A DNA stretch of 64,000 bases from Rathayibacter rathayi (GCF_004011095.1 NZ_CP028129.1:1550001-1614000), one strand, 5' to 3'; positions 1 through 8,771 are shown, counted from the first letter of the stretch. The notes: a model not told the origin generated them from the letters alone. Numbers and translations: made by a program.

Positions 1-436
1 CCGAAATGTGGATCAACCGACCGGAGAGATCGGCGAGGACCTGGCAGTTGTGCCCCGTGGTCATGTGTTTCCCGGAGTACAGCTCTGGCGCGTCCGACCA
101 GGACCAGCACGGCAGGAGCGTGCCGTCGATGACGGCCGTTGTCCCGCGGAGCGCGGCCTCGACGTCCGGTTGTTCGTCGTCTATCACGACATTGAGCATC
201 GCCTCAACCGACGCGATCGTTCGCGACACGGTCGACTGACTGACACCGACCACATCAGCGATCAACTGCTCGGTCACATTCTGGCGATAATAGAGAAGAG
301 TGACCCGCAACGCTCCCGCGAGGGAAAGTCTGCGCGGACGTCCTCGCCGCCGACGCCACATGAACTCGTTCTCGATCCGTTCGGCGAGGATCGCGTAGTG
401 CTCGGCCGTCATTCCCGTAGTAGACTGTGTGCGCAC
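1..436 (-). CDS. IS5-family transposase, 3' end outside window
   Basis: DDE transposase that moves the surrounding insertion sequence. The minus-strand frame is open from a GTG at 436 (preceded by AAAGGAA) to the window edge, with no stop. The readable part covers the N-terminal helix-turn-helix region (TEQLIADVVGVSQSTVSR) and the first catalytic region (AVIDGTLLPCWSW), and continues into YSGKH. It aligns throughout with the 259-residue transposase at 15068-15847, with scattered substitutions. The frame looks intact, so this copy may be functional if the missing part is complete. Confidence 0.85.
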   Translation of the reverse strand, partial: MRTQSTTGMTAEHYAILAERIENEFMWRRRRGRPRRLSLAGALRVTLLYYRQNVTEQLIADVVGVSQSTVSRTIASVEAMLNVVIDDEQPDVEAALRGTTAVIDGTLLPCWSWSDAPELYSGKHMTTGHNCQVLADLSGRLIHIS

Positions 437-560
437 CGGCTGGTTCCTTTGCGAAGAGTTTCTGTTAGAGGCTGCTCTTCAATCAAAGCGGATCAGCCGG
501 TGTTATTCGTGACCGACACGCGCAAATCCATCTCGATCAATCGTATTTTGCATAAGCCTC
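1..560 (-). mobile_element. IS5-family insertion sequence, cut by window edge
   Basis: This is one end of an insertion sequence whose other end lies outside the window. It is nearly the same as the complete element at 15063-15971. The visible terminus ends with GCATAAGCCTC at 550-560, which matches the terminal repeat GAGG(C/T)TTATGCAAA of the other copy. It carries the transposase gene on the minus strand. Confidence 0.85.
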
Positions 561-662
561 ATTCTTAGATGAATATCACAAGACGAAGTACTATCAAGTT
601 GAAGATCCGGGCAGAAACCGGTCGCATATCGATGCGATAGAAAATGAGGAGAGGAGGACACT

Positions 663-1229
663 ATGGCATTTTCGATTTATACTGCTGGAAATGGGACGTA
701 TGAGGAGTTTTGTGCCGGGTACGACCCCGCTACCATGCCGTTCAATCCGAGGCCTGGCGTAGATGGGTTCCTCGGTAAAGCTGTAGCGAACGAGGATCCT
801 CGGGCGCGGTTGGCGATCGCGAATCGTCTGCTCGATGATGGCGCGGATCCCAGTCTGGTGAGCGCTGATGGTGATCGTATCAATGTGTTGCATGCGTTGT
901 GGGGTCGCGCGCGGGATCGTGACCCCGAAGCGGAAGCGGCGCTGATCGCACGGTTGTTGGACGGCGGTGCGGACATCAACCTGCGCTCACCCAGGTTCGG
1001 CCTTCCACTGACAATGCTTGTCACGGATATTTCGGCCAGCCGCGAATATATGCGGGCCGCGTTTGCTGCGGTCACGGCGCACTCTCGACCCGACTTGACA
1101 GCGCATGTCGATCGGCGTCGTCAGGCCAACGTGGGGCAGTATCTTGCGGAGAACATGTTTGGTTTCATGCATGATGAGGTTTATGCGTATGCTGCGGCGT
1201 CCGGGCAAGATATCGACGTGATCTCATGA
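663..1229 (+). CDS. Ankyrin-repeat-like protein, possible immunity protein
   Basis: 188 residues. The middle holds two ankyrin-like helical pairs: RLAIANRLLDDGADPSLVS, and about 40 residues later ALIARLLDGGADINLRS, each with the LLDxGADxN/S turn typical of ankyrin repeats. No signal peptide or membrane segment is visible. A strong ribosome site (GAGGAGAGGAGG) precedes the ATG. The third base of codons is often A or T at the start of the gene, unlike the GC-rich core genes, which suggests transfer. Its stop overlaps the start of the DUF2185-type immunity gene (ATGA), so both are probably translated together. Short ankyrin-like proteins often serve as immunity or decoy proteins beside polymorphic toxins; that role is inferred from the neighbour, and no toxin is visible. 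Confidence 0.6.
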   Translation: MAFSIYTAGNGTYEEFCAGYDPATMPFNPRPGVDGFLGKAVANEDPRARLAIANRLLDDGADPSLVSADGDRINVLHALWGRARDRDPEAEAALIARLLDGGADINLRSPRFGLPLTMLVTDISASREYMRAAFAAVTAHSRPDLTAHVDRRRQANVGQYLAENMFGFMHDEVYAYAAASGQDIDVIS

Positions 1230-1597
1230 GACGGGAGCAGGGTATGGAGATTATTCCTCAGGCGGGGGCATGTCTGATGACGGTGAACGCGTGGGAGGGT
1301 CGCGCTCCAGTGCGGTGGATGCTGCGGGAGCCCTCGAAGGCACCGGTCGACAATGGCTGGCGCATCATGAGCGCGGCGGACAGCAGCGAGTACCTCGCCG
1401 ACTCGAACAACTGGCGCATCACCGACTTCAATGATGCCTGCGAAATCGAGCCCGCTCTGATCGGCATCTATGACCTACCGGTAGGAAGCGATCTGCAGAT
1501 CGTCATCGACGAGCACGGCACACGCATCGTCGACACGCCGACCGGCCGAGAACTGACACCCGAGAGAATGTACGTCCCACCAAGCCGGCGCCGCTAA
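1226..1597 (+). CDS. DUF2185 / Imm33-type immunity protein
   Basis: 123 residues from the overlapping ATG; a second ATG at 1244 follows GGGAGCAGGG and could be the true start. The core runs GWRIMSAADSSEYLADSNNW, followed shortly by a segment containing EPALIGIYDLPVGS. This is the layout of the DUF2185 (Imm33) family: a GW-F/I-M-S-x-D-E-x-EY-x-D motif, then a conserved helix and a D-x-P-x-G-x-x-F/L end. Family members are small cytosolic proteins often encoded beside secreted polymorphic toxins, which they neutralise. Here no toxin gene is seen. The pair with the ankyrin-like gene sits between inverted IS5-family fragments, so it looks like an orphan immunity cassette. Confidence 0.65.
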   Translation: MRREQGMEIIPQAGACLMTVNAWEGRAPVRWMLREPSKAPVDNGWRIMSAADSSEYLADSNNWRITDFNDACEIEPALIGIYDLPVGSDLQIVIDEHGTRIVDTPTGRELTPERMYVPPSRRR

Positions 1598-1607
1598 CCT
1601 TCTCTTG

Positions 1608-1722
1608 CTACATCACGACCTGGCGGATACAGACGGCCCCTGCGCACCTTCCAAGACGCTCTCAATGCCGTCCGAGGACTCATATTTTTCATTCAGAATG
1701 AAACCGAATCTGCATAATCCTC
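1608..1722 (+). mobile_element. IS5-family remnant (transposase C-terminus)
   Basis: The plus strand encodes YRRPLRTFQDALNAVRGLIF and a short tail ending at TAA 1715-1717. This matches the last residues of the transposase at 15068-15847. Just upstream, ACCTGGCGGATA is joined directly to CAGACGG, missing 14 bases present in the intact copy, so the frame is broken. The end TGCATAATCCTC at 1711-1722 resembles the element terminus. Orientation is opposite to the copy at 1-560. Confidence 0.85.
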
Positions 1723-2063
1723 CTTGATGCACTAGCCGGAGATCAAGCGAAGAGGAGATCGGACATTGGGCGATCCGCAGAGAAGTCTTATCGGCTCTTT
1801 GATTCCGCCGTCAATCGAATTCGGCAGCCTTTCCGTCGTCTTCTGAGCGATTCTGCTCAGGTCTCGACATCGCAGGCGAATCGGTGTGCCCGCCGAGAGT
1901 ACACTCTTTTTGCGGGCCCCAGCGTTGACACTGATGGGGGCCACGGTCTCTCGCTAGCGGGAGCCTATCCTGGCCCCGCGCCAACACCAAACAGGGGCCT
2001 CTGCACCGTCGCAGTCCTCCGCCCTCCGCCCCGTCGGCAGCGCCGACCGTCTCGGAGTCACCG
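1723..2063. other. Intergenic stretch without a recognised gene
   Basis: About 340 bases between the IS remnant and the decayed dehydrogenase. Short open frames exist on both strands but none has a ribosome site or recognisable protein features. The segment probably holds remains of the dehydrogenase promoter region. Confidence 0.5.
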
Positions 2064-3353
2064 ATGCCCCGCTCGAGAAACCGCCTGCGCACTTTGCACT
2101 ACTCTCCGCTCTGGCGGTCACGGCCGCCGCGCTCATCGCGGGCCCGCGGCTCCGGCCTCCGCCGCCCCGGTCGTGCCCGCCGGCTTCACCGACTCGTTGG
2201 TGGCCGCCTTCCCCTCGCCGGCCGCCCTCGCCTTCACCACCGACGGGCGGACCCTGGTCACCTCGCAGACCGGCGCGATCAGGGTGTTGCGCGCAGGCGC
2301 CCTCGTTGCCACTCCGGCGCTCGAGAATCTGCTCGAACGACGAGCGCGGCGTGCTCGGCCTCGCGGTCGGCCCCGCGCCCGGCTCTCGGACGGTCGTTGT
2401 CTACTACACCGCGAAGGGCTCCGACGCCTTCTGCACCACCAACGCGAGCGGCACCACGAACCCCACGGGGGCACCCCGCAATCGCGTCTCCTCGTTCCAG
2501 CTCGGGACCGACGACAGCGTCGGCGACGGGGGCTGCGACTACCGTGGCGGAGTGGGCTCGCCGGGCGACAGCGGCTGCGGCGGCCGCAATGACGCGGCCC
2601 GCGACCCGAACATCCTCAACGGCAAGATCCTCCGGATCACCCTCACCGGCAGGATCCCGGCCGCGAACCCCTACCAGGGAACCGGCAGCGCCTCCTGCCG
2701 ACTCGCTCCTGCCGCCGGCCCGGAGGACCTCGCGGCAGCCGCGAACAGCGACCTGCTGATCACCGTCACCGCGACCGACTCGGGCGGAGTCTCTGCGACG
2801 GCCTCGCGCACGTTCTCGCCGCAGAAGGTGTCGGTCACCCCACCGAGCCCGCCGGGCGCACGGTCGTGGTCAACGGAACCGAGGTCCGCGGAGGGATGAG
2901 CATCGTCTCGTGGGCGGGCGCGGCACTCCAGCTCGAGGTCCCCGACCAGACCGACGCCTCGGGTACCGCCTACCGGTTCTCCTCCTGGTCGGACGGCGGC
3001 ACGGCCTCGCACAGCGTCAGCACTCCCTTGAGCGGCACGACGCTGACGGCTACCCTCGTCGCTCTCCCCGCAGCGCCGACGGCCGTGACGGGTTCGGCGG
3101 GCTCAGGAGGCACCGCCACGCTCTCGTGGTCGCCCCGGCGGGCACGGGCGGTCCGGCGATCACCGGCTACCGGGTGTCTCGCGACGGCTCCGACTCCAGC
3201 GGCGCAGGAGCGTGAAACACGGTCGTCGCCGCGACCAAGCGCTCACAGTCGTTCACAAAGCTCGTCTCGGGGCGCAGCTACACCCTCTCCGTTCAGGTTG
3301 TGACGACGCGCGGAACCGGCCCCGCCGCCTCCGTGCTCGTCACCGAGCACTGA
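2064..3353 (+). pseudogene. Decayed PQQ-dependent sugar dehydrogenase with Fn3-like tail
   Basis: Pieces of one secreted protein can be read in successive frames. A signal-peptide-like start (SALAVTAAALIAGP, then APASAAP in another frame) leads to VPAGFTDSLVAAFPSPAALA, then DERGVLGLAVGPAP and DPNILNGKILRI, the blade motifs of soluble glucose/sorbosone dehydrogenases. After an abrupt join come a PKD-like end (ATDSGGVSATASRTFSP) and a fibronectin type III-like segment (PAAPTAVTGSAGSGGTATL, GGPAITGYRVSRDGS). Lesions seen: frameshifts near 2145, 2335, 2845 and 3130, a large internal deletion near 2680, and a TGA in place of an expected TGG at 3213-3215. The reading ends at TGA 3351-3353. It cannot make a working enzyme. 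Confidence 0.8.
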
Positions 3354-3490
3354 CGAAGCGGCACTCACGCGGTACCCACACGGCACCCACGAGCCTCCCG
3401 GCCGCAGTCCTGCCGCCGCCCAGCCGTCCGCCCCTACGATCGAGCCATGTCGAGCACCCGCACCCGCCCCTCCCGCGTTGGGGGGCCGCG

Positions 3491-4129
3491 GTGAACGACA
3501 CCCTCACCGACATCCTCGACGTCGTGGTCAGCGTCCCCCCGATCTGGCGCACCCTGCTCGCCGGGCTCGCGATCTTCTTTGAGACGACGATCCTGGCGGG
3601 CCTGATCGTTCCCGGCGACACGATCGTGATCGTCAGCGCCACCGGCGTCACCTCTCCGCTCCAGTTCGTCGCGCTCGCCGTCACCGTCGTCGTCGGTGCC
3701 CTCTGCGGCGAGTCCGTCGGCTTCTACCTCGGTCGCTGGTTCGGCCCGCGGATCCGCTCCTCCCGACTCGGACGCCGGCTCGGCGAGAAGAACTGGCTGC
3801 GGGCCGAGCGCTACCTCGCCCGGCGCGGCGGGATCGCGGTGTTCCTGTCGCGCTTCTTGCCGGTGCTGCACTCGCTGATCCCGTTGACCGTCGGGATGAG
3901 TGGCATGCGCTATCGCACCTTCATGGTGTGGACGGTCCCGGCGTGCGTGCTCTGGTCCTCGATTTACGTCGGAGTCGGCGCGGCTGCGGCGGGCAGCTAC
4001 CGCGAGCTCTCCGAGAACCTGCACGGCGCGGGCTACGTCTTCGTGGGCGTCATCGTCGTCTTCGCGCTGCTCGTGCTCCTGGGCAAGAAGCTCCTCAACC
4101 GAGCGGAGGCGCGTCACCTCGATGAGTGA
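3491..4129 (+). CDS. DedA-family membrane protein
   Basis: 212 residues from GTG 3491. DedA/SNARE-associated proteins are inner-membrane proteins linked to lipid carrier flipping and membrane homeostasis. Visible features: an N-terminal hydrophobic re-entrant segment with LAIFFETTILAGLIVPGD, the LCGESVGFYLGRWFG segment, and the family signature FLSRFLPVLHSLIPLTVGMS, followed by two C-terminal membrane helices and a basic tail (KKLLNRAEARHLDE). The frame stays open further upstream into the decayed dehydrogenase, but the family similarity begins at VNDTLTDI. It faces the osmoprotectant operon on the other strand, 29 bases away, so the two units converge. Confidence 0.85.
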   Translation: MNDTLTDILDVVVSVPPIWRTLLAGLAIFFETTILAGLIVPGDTIVIVSATGVTSPLQFVALAVTVVVGALCGESVGFYLGRWFGPRIRSSRLGRRLGEKNWLRAERYLARRGGIAVFLSRFLPVLHSLIPLTVGMSGMRYRTFMVWTVPACVLWSSIYVGVGAAAAGSYRELSENLHGAGYVFVGVIVVFALLVLLGKKLLNRAEARHLDE

Positions 4130-4158
4130 CGCGCCTCCGGGCGTGGATCCGGCGAAGA

Positions 4159-5088
4159 TCAGTCGAGCAGACCCGCCGAGGTCAGCCACTCGCCCGCGAT
4201 GGCCGAGGCCGACTTCTGGTCGTTGACGCTTTCGGAGTTGAGCGCGACCAGATCGTCCGCCGTCAGCTTCGCGCTGACCGCGTTCAGCACCCCCGCCGCC
4301 TCGTTCGTGATCTTGCTCGAGACGATCGGCACGACGTTGTCGGCGACGAACAGTCCGTCCGGATCCGCCAGGGCGACCAGGTCGTTCTTCTGGATGTTCG
4401 GGTCGGCGGTGTAGACGTTCGCCAGCTGGATCTGGTTGCTGGTGAGCGCGTCGACCGTGGTCGATCCGCCGCTGTCCTCGATCGCCTGGAAGGTGGTCGA
4501 AATGCCGTACTTCGATTGCAGCGCCTCGGGCCCGTAGGGGCGAGTCTGCAGCTCGGAATTGCCGCCGACCACGATCGGGTCGGTGACATTCTTCAGCGAG
4601 GCGATGTCGGTGAGGTTCCACTTGTCGGCGAAGGCCTTCGTCACCGTGTACGAGTTCTGGTCGCTTGCGCCGGCAGCATCGAGGGCACGGAGACCGTCGG
4701 GCAGGGCGCCGCCGAGCGCGGAGTAGACGTCGGCGGCGGAGGTCGCCGTCGCGTCGGGCTGGAGCGCCTGGAAGAGGCTGCCGTCGTACTCCGGGAAGAC
4801 GTCGATGGATCCGCTCTCGATCTCGGGCAGGTAGATCTCGCGCTGGCCGATGCGCAGCTGGCGGTCGACGGTGAAGCCGTCGTTCTCCAGTGCCTGCGCG
4901 TAGATCTCGGCGAGGATCTCGTTGGAGTAGTAGTCCTGCGAGCCGACCACGATGGTCTCGGAGCCCGCAGTCGCACCCGATCCCTCATCGAGCGGATTGC
5001 TTGAGGAACACCCTGCCAGTGCCACGACGGCACCGACCGCGAGTGCGCTGAGTGCGACACGGCCCTTCGTGAAATGTGCTGTGAACAT
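4159..5088 (-). CDS. Osmoprotectant ABC transporter, substrate-binding lipoprotein (OpuBC/ProX type)
   Basis: 309 residues; binds quaternary ammonium osmolytes such as betaine or choline outside the membrane and delivers them to the two permeases encoded just upstream. The N-terminus is a lipoprotein signal with lipobox LAGC, Cys27 as the lipid anchor. The mature part begins with ETIVVGSQDYYSNEILAEIY and contains IDVFPEYDGSLFQAL and VDALTSNQIQLANVYTADPN, typical of the QAT-type binding-protein family. The ATG at 5088 has GAAGGGA upstream. It is the last gene of a four-gene minus-strand operon, two bases after the permease stop. The exact substrate cannot be read from sequence. Confidence 0.88.
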   Translation of the reverse strand: MFTAHFTKGRVALSALAVGAVVALAGCSSSNPLDEGSGATAGSETIVVGSQDYYSNEILAEIYAQALENDGFTVDRQLRIGQREIYLPEIESGSIDVFPEYDGSLFQALQPDATATSAADVYSALGGALPDGLRALDAAGASDQNSYTVTKAFADKWNLTDIASLKNVTDPIVVGGNSELQTRPYGPEALQSKYGISTTFQAIEDSGGSTTVDALTSNQIQLANVYTADPNIQKNDLVALADPDGLFVADNVVPIVSSKITNEAAGVLNAVSAKLTADDLVALNSESVNDQKSASAIAGEWLTSAGLLD

Positions 5089-5090
5089 TG

Positions 5091-5843
5091 CTATTTCCCT
5101 TCTTCGATGGGGATTCCCACCACCGCGCGTCGTCGGGGCGACGAGGCACGGGAACCTGAGCGATCGGCGGTACCGGCCAGACCGAGCACGACTCCACGCG
5201 GCACGGCGAAACGCTGGAGGACGGAGAAGACGATCTCGCTGAGCAGCGTCAGCACGATCACCAGGATCGAGCCCGCGAGCATCTGCGGATAGTCGCCGGA
5301 CTTCACTCCACGGAAGATGTACTGGCCGAGTCCGCCCGCGCCGATGTAGTCGGCGAGGGTCGCGGTGGCGATGATCTGCAGCGTCGCGGAGCGCAGCCCG
5401 CCGAGCAACAGCGGCAAGCCCAGAGGAATCTCGACCCTGGTCAGGATCTGCCACTCCGTCATCCCCAGCGAGCGCGCCGCGTCGATCGTGCGACGGTCGA
5501 CCGCCTCGAGCCCGGCGTAGGCCCCGGCGAGCACCGACGGGATCGCGAGCACGACCAACGCGATCAGCGGAGCGCCCAGGCCAAGGCCCAGGCTCATCGC
5601 CGCGAGCACGAGCACGCCGAGCGTCGGCAGGGCGCGCAGGCCACCGGCCACCGGGACGGCGATGCCCTTGCCGCGACCGGTGTGCCCGATCAGGTAGCCG
5701 ACCGGGATCGCGATCGCCGCCGCGATCACCAGCACCAGCAGGCTGATACCGATGTGCTGCGCGACGCGGGTCGGGATCGGATAGTCGCCGCTCCAGTGCG
5801 CGGGATCGGCGATCCATGCAAAGGCCGCAGCGATGAGGTTCAC
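5091..5843 (-). CDS. Osmoprotectant ABC transporter, permease
   Basis: 250 residues from GTG 5843, overlapping the previous permease stop by four bases (GTGA). It forms one half of the membrane channel for osmolyte uptake. Several membrane helices are visible, with the binding-protein-dependent permease loop around EAVDRRTIDAARSLGMTEWQ followed by ILTRVEIPLGLPLLLGGL, which docks on the ATPase. The C-terminus is basic (SPRRRAVVGIPIEEGK). The two permeases of this operon are paralogous, as in OpuB/OpuC and YehW/YehY systems. Confidence 0.88.
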   Translation of the reverse strand: MNLIAAAFAWIADPAHWSGDYPIPTRVAQHIGISLLVLVIAAAIAIPVGYLIGHTGRGKGIAVPVAGGLRALPTLGVLVLAAMSLGLGLGAPLIALVVLAIPSVLAGAYAGLEAVDRRTIDAARSLGMTEWQILTRVEIPLGLPLLLGGLRSATLQIIATATLADYIGAGGLGQYIFRGVKSGDYPQMLAGSILVIVLTLLSEIVFSVLQRFAVPRGVVLGLAGTADRSGSRASSPRRRAVVGIPIEEGK

Positions 5844-6526
5844 GTCGTCACCGCCCCTTCGATGGCGACCGGTCGACGTGCGCGGCGGGCACGATCCAGC
5901 GCCGTCCACGGCATCAGGAGGCGCCCGATCAGCACCAGCAGCCCGTCGAGCACCAGCGCCAACACGATGGTGAGCACGATGCCGGTGACGATCTCGCCGG
6001 TGATGCCGCGCTGGAAGCCGTCGGTGAAGAGCAGGCCGAGGCTCTGGATCCCGAGCACCGCGCCGACCGTGACCAGGCTGACCGTGCTCACGGTCACCAC
6101 CCGCAGCCCCGAGAGCAGCACGGGACCGGCGAGCGGGAACTCCACCCGCCACAAGCGCGCCCAACCGGAGTAGCCCATCGCGGTCGCCGACTGACGGACA
6201 TCGTCCGAGACGGCGCCGAGAGCGTCCGAGGTCGTGCGGACCATCAGCGCGACGCCGTAGAGGGTGAGGCCGGTGATCACATTTGCTGTCGAGCGCAGCG
6301 GGATACCCAACAGGACCGGCAACAGGATGAACATCGCCAGCGAGGGGATCGCGTAGAGCACGCCGAGCCCCGTCAACAGCGTGCCGCGGCTCCAGCGGTA
6401 ACGGTTCGCGAACCAGCCGAACGGCAGCGAGACGAGGAAGCTGAGCAGGATCGGCGGCACCGAGAGAGCCAGGTGCGCCAGCAGGTTCGCGACGATCGCG
6501 TCCGTGTTGTTGACGACCCAGGTCAC
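5840..6526 (-). CDS. Osmoprotectant ABC transporter, permease
   Basis: 228 residues from GTG 6526, which overlaps the ATPase stop (GTGA). It is the second half of the osmolyte channel. The EAA-type coupling loop reads SDALGAVSDDVRQSATAMGY, then SGWARLWRVEFPLAGPVLLSGL. Six or so hydrophobic helices are visible, including LALSVPPILLSFLVSLPFGW near the start. Four-base overlaps on both sides show that ATPase and permeases are translationally coupled. Confidence 0.88.
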   Translation of the reverse strand: MTWVVNNTDAIVANLLAHLALSVPPILLSFLVSLPFGWFANRYRWSRGTLLTGLGVLYAIPSLAMFILLPVLLGIPLRSTANVITGLTLYGVALMVRTTSDALGAVSDDVRQSATAMGYSGWARLWRVEFPLAGPVLLSGLRVVTVSTVSLVTVGAVLGIQSLGLLFTDGFQRGITGEIVTGIVLTIVLALVLDGLLVLIGRLLMPWTALDRARRARRPVAIEGAVTT

Positions 6527-7368
6527 GCGGCGGGGCCGTCCTGTGCGCGCAGCACGCCGGTGGGGCGCCCGTCACTGTCCACGACGATTCGCACTCCGTC
6601 GCGCTCCTGGATCCGCAGGGAACGCTTACCGCGGTCGGCTCCCACGAAGCCGGCCACGAACTCGCTCGCGGGATTCGCCAGGATCTCGGCGGCGGAACCC
6701 TTCTGCGCGATCCGGCCGCCCTTCTCCAGAATCACGACCTGGTCGCCGAGCAGGAACGCCTCGTCGATGTCGTGGGTGACGAAGACGACCGTCTTGTCGA
6801 GCTCGTCCTGCAGGCGCAGGGTCTCGCGCTGCAGGTCGGCGCGCACCAGAGGGTCGACGGCTCCGAACGGCTCGTCCATCAGCAGGATGTTCGGGTCGAC
6901 GGCGAGGCCGCGCGCCACTCCGACGCGCTGCTGCTGACCGCCCGAGAGCTGGCTCGGGTAGCGGGCGGCGAGCGAGCGGTCCAGGCCCACCGTGTCCATC
7001 AGCTCCAGGGCGCGGGCGTGCGCCTGCTTCTTCGCGACTCCGTTCAGCCGCGGCACGGTCGCAATATTGTCGATCACCTTCCGGTGCGGCAGAAGTCCGG
7101 AGTTCTGCATGACGTAGCCGATGCGGCGGCGCAGTGCCACGGCCGGGAGCGAAGAGATGTTCTCGCCGTCGATCTCGATCGTGCCGCCGGTGGGCTCGAT
7201 CATGCGGTTGATCATGCGCAGGATCGTGGTCTTACCGCAGCCGGAGGAGCCGACGAAGACGGTGGTCTGCCGTGACGGCAGCACGAGTGAGAAGTCGTCG
7301 ACCGCTCGCGTGCCGTCCGGGTACTGCTTGCTGACGCCGCGGAACTCGATCACGAAGCCGCCCGCCAT
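6523..7368 (-). CDS. Osmoprotectant ABC transporter, ATP-binding subunit
   Basis: 281 residues from ATG 7368; a GTG at 7353 (VIEFRGVSKQYPDG) is an alternative start. ATP hydrolysis here powers import of compatible solutes. Motifs: Walker A GSSGCGKT (residues 40-47), Q-loop region YVMQNSGLLPH, signature LSGGQQQR, Walker B ILLMDEP and H-loop FVTHD. The C-terminal tail after the ABC domain is short and carries only a CBS-like stretch (DGVRIVVDSDGRPTGVL), so the tandem CBS ionic-strength sensor of OpuA-type proteins is incomplete. It is the first gene of the operon; the region upstream to 7598 would hold the promoter. Confidence 0.9.
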   Translation of the reverse strand: MAGGFVIEFRGVSKQYPDGTRAVDDFSLVLPSRQTTVFVGSSGCGKTTILRMINRMIEPTGGTIEIDGENISSLPAVALRRRIGYVMQNSGLLPHRKVIDNIATVPRLNGVAKKQAHARALELMDTVGLDRSLAARYPSQLSGGQQQRVGVARGLAVDPNILLMDEPFGAVDPLVRADLQRETLRLQDELDKTVVFVTHDIDEAFLLGDQVVILEKGGRIAQKGSAAEILANPASEFVAGFVGADRGKRSLRIQERDGVRIVVDSDGRPTGVLRAQDGPAA

Positions 7369-7598
7369 CCGGCGGAGTGCGCGCCGATTCGTCCCTGTCC
7401 CACGTCTGTGCCCGCTCTCGCTCCGCGCTTGTGGCCGCTGCACGACCCGCGGCCCCAATCGGGGCCAGGCGGTCAGCAAACACCATTCGGAGCCGCCTGC
7501 CAACCCGACAGCGGAGTGTTGCGGGATGTTCCGGGAGCGAGTAAGTGTCCACTGCTCCCCCGGAGGTAACGCGCGGGCGGGCTGGCGCCACGCCCGGT

Positions 7599-8108
7599 CT
7601 AGGGAGCCGCTGCGCGGAGTCGCGCCGGCTCGAGAGTGGGGGCTGTGTCAGCGGCTGCTTGTACGAGCCGTCTCGCTGCTGCTGTGAGCGCCGGCGGGCA
7701 CCCGTCGGTGCCGACGGTCGTCGCTATGAGCACGGCTTCGTTGAGGATCTCGAGCTGAGCTTGATGGACCGGGTCACGAGCTAGGACGGCCTCGATCAGG
7801 ACGGCTCGGTCGGGGAAGTAGCGGTAGAAGGTTCCGGCTGCCACTCCTGCGCGCTTCACGACCTCGCAGATCGTGAGTCGGTCCCGGCCGACTTCAGCCA
7901 TGACCCCCGTCGCCGCCGTGAGGATTCGCTCGCGCGTCTCGATCGCGCGCTGTTGCCGCGGCCGCACGCCATTGATCGAGCGGTCGAGATGTGCTCGACG
8001 CAGGTGCTCAAGCTTCGTCTGCTCTGCTGTACCAGGCGCGAGCGTCACCAGGCCACCGGTCGCCCGAACCATCAGCCTGCGCACACCTTTCTTAGCGATC
8101 GAGCGCAC
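7599..8108 (-). CDS. TetR-family regulator with short C-terminal domain
   Basis: 169 residues if started at GTG 8108. The DNA-binding domain is clear: RERILTAATGVMAEVGRDRL, then TICEVVKRAGVAAGTFYRYF with the typical GTFYRYFPDR. About 48 unusual residues precede it, so a later start is possible. The ligand-binding part is only about 70 residues, well below the usual 120-150, so the gene may be shortened at its 3' end. It lies upstream of the osmoprotectant operon on the same strand with a 230-base gap; control of that operon is possible but not shown. Confidence 0.65.
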   Translation of the reverse strand: MRSIAKKGVRRLMVRATGGLVTLAPGTAEQTKLEHLRRAHLDRSINGVRPRQQRAIETRERILTAATGVMAEVGRDRLTICEVVKRAGVAAGTFYRYFPDRAVLIEAVLARDPVHQAQLEILNEAVLIATTVGTDGCPPALTAAARRLVQAAADTAPTLEPARLRAAAP

Positions 8109-8402
8109 CAGAGCCCGCTCGAACCGCTCAGTGGACGGCTCGACCGTGAGGTATTTGCGAGACCCTTCTGCCTCGGCTTCCGGCCGCTCCCCTGACGAGG
8201 GGGCACGTCTTCCCGACGCAGATGGTTCATTAGTTCTCTTCTCTCGCTGCTCGGGGCGAGCAGGGCCGCACGGATCGCGGCCACCGCAACACTAACGCAT
8301 TAAGTGCGTGTTGTAACATATCGGGTCTGTTATCGGACGCCCAAGGTGTGTATAGGTTCGACCGGGCGTGGGCGAGGCGACGGGTTGCGTCATGATTGCT
8401 TC

Positions 8403-8771
8403 ATGGCCACACCCACCGATCCGCCGCGCGCTGAACGGATTCCAGATGAGGTAGCGGTGGCAGTTCGAGTGATCGGCAGCGAGATCAACAAACGGATTCT
8501 GCGGTTCCTGCTTCAACTCCCCGACCGAAACCGTGGATCGCATTTCGGTCCGATCCACCAGGCGCTGCCAGATTTTTCGAGCATGAGTATCCGCCGGCAC
8601 CTCAAGGAGCTGGAGAGCGTCGGGGTAGTCCTCGTCGATACGCCCGAGGCGGATCGTCACGGTCGATCTCCTCGTTACAGCGTCGATGCGCCCTTCCTCC
8701 GACGCTTGTATGCACAGAGCGAGGCGTGGCTGTTCTCCGAGACGAACGACCAGCCGTCCGTCGAGCTCTAG
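8403..8771 (+). CDS. Winged-helix (ArsR/MarR-like) transcription regulator
   Basis: 122 residues from ATG 8403. The predicted winged helix runs through GSEINKRILRFLLQLPDRNR, FSSMSIRRHLKELESVGVVL and the wing ADRHGRSPRYSVD. No effector domain follows. The gene converges on another small winged-helix gene on the opposite strand, and their stop codons share the palindrome CTAG at 8768-8771. The target is unknown. Confidence 0.65.
   Translation: MATPTDPPRAERIPDEVAVAVRVIGSEINKRILRFLLQLPDRNRGSHFGPIHQALPDFSSMSIRRHLKELESVGVVLVDTPEADRHGRSPRYSVDAPFLRRLYAQSEAWLFSETNDQPSVEL

Noticed and set aside
8072..8284. Small minus-strand gene (start near 8230) before the TetR gene
   Set aside because: A moderate ribosome site precedes its ATG, but the residues are low-complexity Arg/Ser and it overlaps the TetR start in another frame; it may be a frame-shifted TetR start, which cannot be settled here.
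8292..8660. Minus-strand gene opposite the 8403-8771 regulator
   Set aside because: It is the mirror of the winged-helix gene and lacks a ribosome site or family features.
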